64,000 nucleotides of DNA, taken from assembly GCA_030066655.1 (NCBI GenBank), contig JASJBE010000006.1:1-64000 (forward strand), in the 5' to 3' direction. The DNA comes from Woeseiaceae bacterium. GTDB lineage: Bacteria; Pseudomonadota; Gammaproteobacteria; Steroidobacterales; Woeseiaceae. Below are positions 8,876 through 15,487 of this stretch, piece by piece. A program made the position numbers and the translations under genes. Numbering within the stretch: the first letter of the stretch is position 1; each line of letters begins with the position of its first letter. The notes beneath the pieces are model-generated. The model did no database searches. It had not been told where the DNA came from and worked only from the letters and a program-made list of their open reading frames with translations.

Positions 8876-9412
8876 ATGCAAGATGTCATTGCGTACTTCG
8901 ATCATGTGGAGAGTGGCATTTGCCTGCGGATCAACAGGCTTAGCCACAGGCGCCTCGCTCGCCGTTTTTTCTCCATTGTTAGCAAGCTGGGCGACGGCGG
9001 CGCCTGGGTCGTCATGGTCGCTGTCCTGTACGCGAAACGCGGCCATGATTTCCTCCCGTCTGTAGCCCTGATCGCGGTGACAGCAGGCATCGGCGTGCTC
9101 ATCTATTCGCAGTTGAAAAACCGTCTGGTCAGGGAGCGGCCGTACATCAACCATGGTGATATTCTCTGCGGAGCGGCGCCGCTCGACCGGTACAGTTTTC
9201 CATCCGGTCATACCCTCCACGCCGTAAGTTTCACGATCATGCTTGCGGCAGTCGAGCCGCAAATGCTCTTCATTGCTGTGCCTTTCGCTCTGCTGGTGGC
9301 TGCGTCGAGAGTGATTCTCGGGCTTCACTACCCGAGCGACGTGTTCGCCGGCGGTGTACTCGGCGCGATACTCGCCAGCGTCAGCCTCACTCTCTTCCGG
9401 GCATTCCACTGA
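8876..9412 (+). CDS. PAP2 superfamily membrane phosphatase
   Basis: A 178-residue membrane protein with the three PAP2 motifs: K81-x6-R88-P89 in 'KNRLVRERP', P109-S110-G111-H112 in 'YSFPSGHT', and S144-R145-x5-H151-x3-D155 in 'SRVILGLHYPSD'. All catalytic residues are present. Family members dephosphorylate phosphatidate, phosphatidylglycerophosphate or undecaprenyl diphosphate at the membrane. It is divergently arranged with the GT4 gene, so a role in lipid recycling with that enzyme is a reasonable inference. Confidence 0.9.
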   Translation: MQDVIAYFDHVESGICLRINRLSHRRLARRFFSIVSKLGDGGAWVVMVAVLYAKRGHDFLPSVALIAVTAGIGVLIYSQLKNRLVRERPYINHGDILCGAAPLDRYSFPSGHTLHAVSFTIMLAAVEPQMLFIAVPFALLVAASRVILGLHYPSDVFAGGVLGAILASVSLTLFRAFH

Positions 9413-9840
9413 TCCCGGCGGCAAAGCGCCGTCCGCGCCTGAACACAATACAGCGCCATCAGAGAGGGCCAGTCACTCCGGACTTCCGCTGTATCTACCT
9501 ATGTGGCCCGAGGGTCATTGATCAAAGACAAACATAGAATCAGCAATTCGGAGTCATGCTATGGGTTACTGGCAACAGCGCTCAGCCTGCTCGTCCAAAC
9601 GGGCCACGCTCGCATGCTTCGACTGCACGACGCGCCGCCGGTAATCGACGAGGAAAAGGAGGAACGCGAAAGTACCCTCGATTCGGCGCAGGAATCAGAG
9701 CAGGCGTAGCGCTGTTTTACCCGGCGCTGAGCTACGTATGTGTCCATATAGCATGCGGCCGCCGTTTGGCTACACTGAACTGGGTAGCCCCGATTCTGTC
9801 GGAGGTCCGCCTTCAGCCCGGCGCAACTGGACACGTTGAT
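9413..9840 (+). other. Region upstream of the DUF1538 operon; no firm gene
   Basis: About 430 bp. The frame of the following DUF1538 gene is open from 9556, but the translation before 9841 is Arg/Pro-rich and lacks family similarity. Another frame (9503-9709) could encode a 68-residue peptide with an acidic tail ('DEEKEERESTLDSAQESE'). It has no clear RBS and I cannot support it as a gene. The stretch probably holds the operon promoter and leader. Confidence 0.35.
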
Positions 9841-10584
9841 TTGAAGAATTCCCTCATCGCACTTTACAAGGATGTGTTGGGCAGCATCCGCGATCTGGCG
9901 CCGATCGTCATCGTGATCGCCGTATTCGAAGTCGCGGTGATACGCCAGCCCGTCTCCGGCCTGCTCGGAATTCTGTACGGTGCCGTGCTCGTCGTCCTTG
10001 GCCTGGCCTTCTTTATTTTCGGATTGCGCCTCGCACTATTCCCGGTCGGAGAGAGCCTTGCGCATTCGCTGGCGAAGAAGGGCAGCGTCTTCTGGCTTTT
10101 TGTCTTCGCCTTCATCCTGGGGTTTGGCACTACGATTGCTGAACCGGCGTTGCTCGCGATCGCTGCCGAGGCGGCCGAAGTGGCAGTGGGTGCGGGCGCC
10201 ATTGAGGCGACCGAGGAAGCACAGGACAACTACGCGCTTGGCCTGAGGCTCGTCGTGGCGCTGTCGGTTGGCTGTTCGCTGATGCTCGGCGTTCTGCGCA
10301 TACTGACGAACTGGTCTCTGCCGGTCATGATCATCAGCGGCTATATTCTCGTCGTGCTCGTGACCGGAATTGCGCCACCGGAGATCGTCGGTATCGCCTA
10401 CGACTCGGGCGGGGTCACGACGTCGACCGTTACCGTGCCGCTCGTCACGGCGCTCGGCGTGGGGCTCGCGAGTTCGTTGAGCGGTCGTAACCCGATGACC
10501 GATGGCTTCGGCCTGATCGCATTCGCGTCGCTGACGCCAATCCTGTTTGTACTCATCTACGGGGTGATCACGCAGTGGATCTGA
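9841..10584 (+). CDS. DUF1538 membrane protein, first of a pair (UmpA/UmpB-like)
   Basis: About 247 residues with repeated membrane segments. I take the start as TTG 9841 ('LKNSLIALYKDVLGSIRDLAPIV') because DUF1538 homology begins there. Family hallmarks are the 'GFGTTIAEPALLAIA' loop and the 'AYDSGGVTTSTVTVPLV' segment, both repeated in the next gene. A two-gene DUF1538 system (UmpAB) has, to my recollection, been reported as a Na+/H+ antiporter in a halophilic Halomonas. The overlap with the second subunit (10 bp) supports a two-component membrane complex. Confidence 0.82.
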   Translation: MKNSLIALYKDVLGSIRDLAPIVIVIAVFEVAVIRQPVSGLLGILYGAVLVVLGLAFFIFGLRLALFPVGESLAHSLAKKGSVFWLFVFAFILGFGTTIAEPALLAIAAEAAEVAVGAGAIEATEEAQDNYALGLRLVVALSVGCSLMLGVLRILTNWSLPVMIISGYILVVLVTGIAPPEIVGIAYDSGGVTTSTVTVPLVTALGVGLASSLSGRNPMTDGFGLIAFASLTPILFVLIYGVITQWI

Positions 10585-11393
10585 TCGTCTCAGCCCTGGG
10601 AATCATCCTCGATAGCGCAATGGATGTCGCGCCGATCGCGATCTTCCTGTTCGCGTTTCAGAAATTCGTGATCGGCGGACGCATGCCGCACATGGGGCAG
10701 GCCATCGTCGGTTTCCTGTTCGTCGCGGTTGGGCTCGGCCTGTTCCTTGTCGGGCTCGAGAAGAGCCTGTTTCCGCTGGGGTCTTTGCTGGCGGAGCAGC
10801 TGACGGATCCCGAGTTCCTCGAGAAGGCGTCCGGTCACGTGCAGGAGGCGCTGGTCTGGCAGGACTACTACTGGGTCTACCTGTTCGCCGCGGCCATCGG
10901 GTTCAGCACGACACTGGCCGAGCCGGCGCTGCTCGCGGTCTCGATCAAGGCGAACCTGGTGTCCGGTGGCGCTATCGGCGCGTGGGGCCTCCGCGTCGCC
11001 GTCGCGATCGGTGTCGGCGTCGGCGTGGCGCTCGGTTGTTACCGGATTGTCACCGGGCTACCGCTGCACTGGTTTATCGCTGTCGGCTATCTCGTCGTCA
11101 TCGTACAGACGACGCTCGCGCCCAAACTCATTGTGCCGCTTGCTTATGACTCGGGCGGCGTCACGACATCAACGGTAACCGTGCCGCTGATTACCGCGCT
11201 CGGCCTGGGACTGGCAGAAGGCATACCGGGGCGCAGTCCCTTGTTGGATGGATTCGGGCTGGTGGCCTTCGCCAGCCTGTTCCCGATTATTTCAGTGCTC
11301 GCTTACGGCCAGATCGCCGCTTATCGGCCCCGTGAGCCAGAGAAAAAGAACGGCGCGACGAAAGCGCCGGAGGAAGGAGAACATGCACTTTAA
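10575..11393 (+). CDS. DUF1538 membrane protein, second of a pair
   Basis: A 272-residue paralogue of the preceding gene. It keeps 'GFSTTLAEPALLAVS' and 'AYDSGGVTTSTVTVPLI' in the same order, and has multiple hydrophobic helices and a charged C-terminal tail ('EPEKKNGATKAPEEGE'). The start overlaps the upstream gene and the end overlaps the P-II-like gene by 11 bp, so all are co-translated. The two proteins probably assemble as a heteromeric ion transporter. Conserved Glu (AEPALL) and Asp/Ser-Gly-Gly residues are good candidates for ion-binding positions. Confidence 0.88.
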   Translation: MDLIVSALGIILDSAMDVAPIAIFLFAFQKFVIGGRMPHMGQAIVGFLFVAVGLGLFLVGLEKSLFPLGSLLAEQLTDPEFLEKASGHVQEALVWQDYYWVYLFAAAIGFSTTLAEPALLAVSIKANLVSGGAIGAWGLRVAVAIGVGVGVALGCYRIVTGLPLHWFIAVGYLVVIVQTTLAPKLIVPLAYDSGGVTTSTVTVPLITALGLGLAEGIPGRSPLLDGFGLVAFASLFPIISVLAYGQIAAYRPREPEKKNGATKAPEEGEHAL

Positions 11394-11733
11394 ACTGATC
11401 ATCGCATTCGTCGAAGACGAGAAGACCGACGACGTCATGCACGCGGCTCGCGAAGCCGGTGCCACGGGCTGTACCGTTATCAACAGCGCCAGGGGCGAGG
11501 GCTTGCATGCAAGCAAGTCGTTCTTCGGCCTGACGTTGACGACGCAGCGTGACGTTGTCTTGTTTCTCGTCGAGCAGCACCTGAGTCGTCATATCCTGGA
11601 GCACATCGGTGAAGTCGGCGAGTTTGACGACAAGCCGGGCACGGGTCTTGCCATTGTGGTCGACGTCGAAGACGCTATCGGCGTCGCGCACCAGGTGAAG
11701 GAACTCACCGAAATCGTGGAGGAAAGGATATGA
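11383..11733 (+). CDS. P-II-like regulatory protein
   Basis: A 116-residue protein of the P-II/GlnB-like fold: 'MHFKLIIAFVEDEKTDDVMHAAREAGATGCTVI', then a loop 'SARGEGLHASKSFFGL'. It ends with 'GTGLAIVVDVEDAIGVAHQ', where the family often ends its ferredoxin-like core. The start at 11383 is fixed by AGGAAGGAGA 1-10 bases upstream. The T-loop tyrosine used for uridylylation in GlnB is not apparent, so signalling is probably by ligand (nucleotide) binding only. It lies between a DUF1538 transporter pair and a CBS protein, which suggests direct gating of the transporter by an energy or nucleotide signal. Confidence 0.85.
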   Translation: MHFKLIIAFVEDEKTDDVMHAAREAGATGCTVINSARGEGLHASKSFFGLTLTTQRDVVLFLVEQHLSRHILEHIGEVGEFDDKPGTGLAIVVDVEDAIGVAHQVKELTEIVEERI

Positions 11734-12137
11734 ACATTCGTAACTGGGGGCCCGTTCGGGAATGCATGACTACCGACGTGACGAAGGTCGACGGCCGGAT
11801 CGACGTGCTGACCGCGCTCAAAATAATGAAAAAGGAGAACGCGAACAGCCTGATCATCAAGCGTCGCGACGAGAGCGACGAATGGGGCATGGTGTTGTTC
11901 TCCGATATCGCCAGACAGGTGATCGCAAAGAACCGCGCACCGGAGCGGGTCAACGTCTACGAGATCATGACCAAGCCCGTGCTTCGAGTGTCGCCGGACA
12001 TGGAGGTTCGTTACTGCGCTCGGCTGTTCGAGAACTTCGGCATCAGTCAGGCGCCGGTGGTCGAGCATAACGAGATTATCGGCATGATCAGCTACTACGC
12101 CATGGTTATGCACGGTGTGCTGCCCGATCTCGAGTAG
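11730..12137 (+). CDS. CBS-domain pair protein
   Basis: A 135-residue protein consisting of two CBS motifs: 'VRECMTTDVTKVDGRIDVLT' at the start and 'VYEIMTKPVLRVSPDMEV' in the second half. Each is followed by the expected helix and 'GMVLFSDIA'/'GMISYYAMV' strand. CBS pairs bind adenine nucleotides and act as regulatory modules. It overlaps the P-II-like gene by ATGA (11730-11733), so a soluble P-II plus CBS regulatory couple is co-made with the DUF1538 transporter. No enzymatic domain is attached. Confidence 0.88.
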   Translation: MNIRNWGPVRECMTTDVTKVDGRIDVLTALKIMKKENANSLIIKRRDESDEWGMVLFSDIARQVIAKNRAPERVNVYEIMTKPVLRVSPDMEVRYCARLFENFGISQAPVVEHNEIIGMISYYAMVMHGVLPDLE

Positions 12138-12156
12138 CCTGCTCTGTACCAAAACA

Positions 12157-12182
12157 AAAGGCCGGGCTGCTGCCCGGCCTTT
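12157..12182. terminator. Strong bidirectional hairpin terminator
   Basis: A perfect 11-bp inverted repeat (AAAGGCCGGGC / GCCCGGCCTTT) with a TGCT loop. It has A-rich sequence on one side and T's on the other, so it can serve the DUF1538-CBS operon (plus) and the PPK2 gene (minus), which converge here. Confidence 0.88.
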
Positions 12183-12213
12183 GCATTTCTGACGTTCTCT
12201 GCGTCGCCTCCGT

Positions 12214-13191
12214 CTAATCCCAGAGGTGCGTGTCCTTCTCGATGACCTGTGACGGAGTGCCGACAATCAATGGATCGGCCCCGTGCACGACGTGCTTGTC
12301 CTTACCCGGATAGTCGAGCCCGGAGAGGAAGTGCTGCATGCAGTTTAGCCGCGCGCGCTTCTTGTCGTCGGATTTGATGATCGTCCAGGGCGCGTCCGCG
12401 GTGTCCGTGTAGAAGAACATCGCCTCTTTCGCGTCCGTGTAGTCGCTCCACTTGTCCTGCGAGACTCGATCGACCGGGCTGAGTTTCCACTGCTTCAGCG
12501 GGTCCCGTTCCCGTTGCGCGAATCGTTGCTTCTGCTCTTCCTGCGTGACGGAGAACCAATACTTGTACAGGCGAATGCCCGAACGCACGAGCATGCGCTC
12601 GAAGTCCGGCACCTGTCGCATGAACTCGAGATACTGGGTCGACGTGCAGAAGTTCATGACCCGCTCGACGCCGGCGCGGTTGTACCAGGAGCGATCGAAA
12701 AACACCATCTCGCCTCGAGTCGGCAGGTGCTTCACGTAGCGCTGGAAGTACCACTGTCCCAGCTCGGCTTCGGTCGGTTTCATCAGCGCTATCACGCGTG
12801 CCGCGCGCGGATTCAGGTGCTCCATGAAACGCTTGATCGTGCCACCCTTGCCGGCGGCGTCACGCCCCTCGAACAGGACGACGATCTTCTGGCCGGTTTC
12901 CTTGACCCAGCTTTGCACCTTCAGGAGCTCAGTCTGCAGTTCCTCCTTGTGGTGCTCATAGGGCGCTTTGCGAATCTTGTTCTTGTACGGGTAGGTGCCT
13001 TCCCTGAACAGGCGCTTGATCTCGTCCGGGTTGTGGCGAAGCTCGCCGAGCAAGAAACTGCGGCTTGCGCCGGGCGGTGGCTTGTTCTTTGTCTTGTCGT
13101 CAGTCGCAGGTTTAACGGCGGACTTGACCTCCGGCTGAGCCTCGTCGGAGACGTTCTCTTGGGCCTGGGCTGATTCTGGAGTGTTACTCAT
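12214..13191 (-). CDS. ppk2: Polyphosphate kinase 2 family protein (PPK2 class I-like)
   Basis: A 325-residue kinase with Walker A 'GRDAAGKGG' (about residues 109-117) and Walker B 'FFDRSWYNRAG' (D166, R167). It also has the lid 'QRERDPLKQWKLSPVDRVSQ', all diagnostic of PPK2. It moves phosphate between polyphosphate and nucleotides (usually NDP to NTP) in the cytoplasm. An extra N-terminal stretch of about 40 polar, Lys/Pro/Glu-rich residues precedes the catalytic domain and is variable in the family. It is transcribed alone, ending at a shared terminator. Confidence 0.93.
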   Translation of the reverse strand: MSNTPESAQAQENVSDEAQPEVKSAVKPATDDKTKNKPPPGASRSFLLGELRHNPDEIKRLFREGTYPYKNKIRKAPYEHHKEELQTELLKVQSWVKETGQKIVVLFEGRDAAGKGGTIKRFMEHLNPRAARVIALMKPTEAELGQWYFQRYVKHLPTRGEMVFFDRSWYNRAGVERVMNFCTSTQYLEFMRQVPDFERMLVRSGIRLYKYWFSVTQEEQKQRFAQRERDPLKQWKLSPVDRVSQDKWSDYTDAKEAMFFYTDTADAPWTIIKSDDKKRARLNCMQHFLSGLDYPGKDKHVVHGADPLIVGTPSQVIEKDTHLWD

Positions 13192-13301
13192 GCTGCAATC
13201 CCGGTGACAGTCAAACTAAGGCCTCATTTTCCTGCGCAGCGGCATGGCTTGGAATACGTACAAGCCGTTGTTTTTCGTGAATTAAGTAAGCAAGTGACGA
13301 G

Positions 13302-13640
13302 CTAGCGCATCCTGCGGTACAGGTGTTGCGTGCCGATCAATACGAGCCCGATAAGGCCGGCGATGCTGTTGATCGGCGACAGCGCGAATGCAAGCCATTC
13401 GTTATCGAGCGGAATCAGGGTTGTCGAGAGTATTTCCGCTGCCACACCGAGCGACTGCTGCAGCGGGGACTCGAGCAGTACCTCCAGGGTTACGAGCAGG
13501 ATGACGGCCGCCAGTCGCCCGGCTATGACGCGCTTGCCCCGCCTGTCGATGCGTTGCTCGACGGCTGTCGTGAATGCGTCATCCCGGAGTTCTGTCTCCG
13601 CGGAGTCGAAGAGTGCTTGTAGTGCTGGATCGCGGTTCAT
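13302..13640 (-). CDS. Small membrane protein of the sigma-factor operon, possible anti-sigma factor
   Basis: A 112-residue protein starting at ATG 13640, which overlaps the sigma-factor stop (ATGA). A soluble N-terminal segment ('MNRDPALQALFDSAETELRD') precedes two likely membrane spans (about residues 38-58 and 80-105). Size, position and topology fit an anti-sigma factor holding the ECF sigma factor at the membrane, but no ZAS zinc motif is visible. The anti-sigma role is inference from context. Confidence 0.62.
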   Translation of the reverse strand: MNRDPALQALFDSAETELRDDAFTTAVEQRIDRRGKRVIAGRLAAVILLVTLEVLLESPLQQSLGVAAEILSTTLIPLDNEWLAFALSPINSIAGLIGLVLIGTQHLYRRMR

Positions 13641-14191
13641 ACCGATCCTCCATAAGCTTTGAGCAGGTCGCGCAGCAGCTCGCTGCCGCGACGAATGTGC
13701 GATTTGATCGTGCCCAGCTTTATCCCGGTCAGTTCTGCGATCTCGCTGTGCGACAGGTTCTCGTGATACGACAGGACGATGCAAAGACGGACGGGTGCGG
13801 GCAGGGCCGCCAATGCCGCATCGAGGTCGATAGCCTCCGATGTCGAAACGGGCGGTGCCTCCAATTGCACGTCATCGAGTTCTGTTGTCGCGATGCCCCC
13901 GTGTTTACGCTGGTAGTCGATCCACTCGTTGACAGCGATTTTCTTCAGCCAGCCGCCAAAGCGGTCCGCGTGCTTGAGCTGACGAATCCTCTGCCAGGCC
14001 TTGAGGAACACGCGTTGGGCCATGTCGTCAGCCAACTCAGGGCTGTTGCTGAAGCGCCTGAACAGGTTGCGGACGCCGGGTTGCCGGCGTCGGACAAGTT
14101 CGCTGAACGCGCTCTTGTCTCCTCGCATCGCGAGGCTGACGATCAGGGCCTCAGGCCCGTCGGCGTAGTAGGCGGGAGCCTCCGGCATCAA
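13637..14191 (-). CDS. ECF-type RNA polymerase sigma factor
   Basis: A 184-residue sigma-70 family factor. Region 2 spans about residues 20-90 ('AMRGDKSAFSELVRRRQPG...DDMAQRVFLKAWQ'). Region 4 spans about 125-178 ('LPAPVRLCIVLSYHENLSHSEIAELTGIKLGTIKSHIRRG') with a helix-turn-helix. It lacks regions 1 and 3, as ECF sigmas do. The downstream gene overlaps it by 4 bp and encodes a small membrane protein. A DUF6249-like membrane gene lies 12 bp upstream. The target promoters are unknown. Confidence 0.92.
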   Translation of the reverse strand: MMPEAPAYYADGPEALIVSLAMRGDKSAFSELVRRRQPGVRNLFRRFSNSPELADDMAQRVFLKAWQRIRQLKHADRFGGWLKKIAVNEWIDYQRKHGGIATTELDDVQLEAPPVSTSEAIDLDAALAALPAPVRLCIVLSYHENLSHSEIAELTGIKLGTIKSHIRRGSELLRDLLKAYGGSV

Positions 14192-14203
14192 TGGGTACCG
14201 GTC

Positions 14204-14587
14204 CTAGTCTGCGCCGCGCTCTACGAATTTTGCGGCGACCCACAGGCCGGCCCCGATAGAGGCGACCAGGGCGGAAACTCCCATGAGCGCGACGCGCGCG
14301 TCCGCGTTGATTGCGCCGAGAAACAGGCCAAGCGCCAGTAACCCAGCGGCCGCACCCAAGATAATATAGAAGGACAATTTCAGATCGCGCGCCAGTTCCT
14401 TTGAGTCGCTAACACCCAGAACGCGGTCGATCACCTCCTGGTCGATGTCACGGCCGCTCTCCACGACGCGGCGCAGCGTCTCCTGCTGCGTCTCTTTCTG
14501 GCGAGCGTCGTACCAGATGCCGGCGACAACAATCGCGGCGACAAATATCCAGAAGCCCAAGGCTCCCAAGCCAGCTGCTGCATCCAT
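14204..14587 (-). CDS. DUF6249-like small membrane protein
   Basis: A 127-residue protein with an N-terminal membrane segment ('FWIFVAAIVVAGIWYDA') and two C-terminal ones (about residues 75-92 and 98-118). In between is a charged segment ('LRRVVESGRDIDQEVIDRVL'). It starts with a good RBS (AAGGAG) and sits 12 bp upstream of the ECF sigma gene, so it is probably the first gene of the sigma operon. DUF6249-type proteins often sit beside ECF sigma genes. It could contribute to signal sensing or be a target of the regulon. Confidence 0.75.
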   Translation of the reverse strand: MDAAAGLGALGFWIFVAAIVVAGIWYDARQKETQQETLRRVVESGRDIDQEVIDRVLGVSDSKELARDLKLSFYIILGAAAGLLALGLFLGAINADARVALMGVSALVASIGAGLWVAAKFVERGAD

Positions 14588-14732
14588 AATCTGCTCCTTT
14601 TCGTGCTGTCTATATTACTTGAGACGGGGAGAAGCAGCGTTTGGATGCACGCAGGTGGATTAATTTCCGCGCACGCCTGGCTCAAACGTGGTGCAATCCC
14701 TGCCCACGAGACTTTCACCAAAGTGAACACCC

Positions 14733-15338
14733 ATGTTTAATATCAGCGAGATCGGGGCAACCGCGATATTCGTCGTCACGATCGCCATCAGTCTTTTCGG
14801 GCTGTATTCGTCGCCCGCCGTAATTGAGAAAAGCCTGTTCCGGCCTTACTGGTTCCTGCGCAACCGTGAATACGCGACCGTCTTCACGAGCGGGCTCGTG
14901 CACGCGGATATGGGCCACCTGCTGATGAACATGGTCACGTTCTACTTCTTCGCATTCTCGCTCGAGGATCGTATCGGCAGCACGAAGTTCGTCGTCTTGT
15001 ACGTGTTTGGTCTTGCGGCGAGCTCTGTCTACACCTGGTACCGGCACAATGGGAACCCGAACTACGCGACGCTCGGCGCGTCCGGCGCCATCGCCGCCGT
15101 GCTGTTCGCGTACATCGTGTACGACCCGTTGAGCACGATCTTTATCATCCCCATTCCGGTTCCGATTCCGGCCGTCGTGTTCGCATTCGCCTACCTCGCT
15201 TACACCTACTGGTCGTCGAAGCAGCAGCAGGGCCGCATCAATCATGACGCTCACTTGTGGGGAGCGATCAGCGGGTTGCTGTTCGTGCTGGTCACGGAGC
15301 CGGGCGCCTATCAAAGGCTGTTTGGCCTGCTCGGTTAG
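14733..15338 (+). CDS. Rhomboid family intramembrane serine protease
   Basis: A 201-residue six-helix membrane protease. The catalytic Ser117 is in 'YATLGASGAI' (GxSG motif) and the catalytic His174 is in 'HDAHLWGAISG'. 'HADMGHLLMNM' near residue 58 is the conserved helix-2 motif that supports the active site. It cleaves transmembrane substrates within the membrane. There is a 147-bp gap to the divergent DUF6249 gene upstream. The patatin gene starts about 150 bp downstream in the same orientation. Confidence 0.93.
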   Translation: MFNISEIGATAIFVVTIAISLFGLYSSPAVIEKSLFRPYWFLRNREYATVFTSGLVHADMGHLLMNMVTFYFFAFSLEDRIGSTKFVVLYVFGLAASSVYTWYRHNGNPNYATLGASGAIAAVLFAYIVYDPLSTIFIIPIPVPIPAVVFAFAYLAYTYWSSKQQQGRINHDAHLWGAISGLLFVLVTEPGAYQRLFGLLG

Positions 15339-15487
15339 GCGGGCGGCAGCCCGGATTCTCGCGGCGCCCGTCGGGCGAATTTGCTTCGAACAGCGCCAAC
15401 CCCCGTGTATCCGACATGGCCAGCTCCGAGAAGCGTGTCTCCACGCCGTCTATAATCGGGCGCAATCCGGTAAAGCTGATTGCAACG

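Noticed and set aside
15257-15487. Longer N-terminus of the patatin protein
   Set aside because: It overlaps the rhomboid gene; a clean signal peptide starts at 15488.
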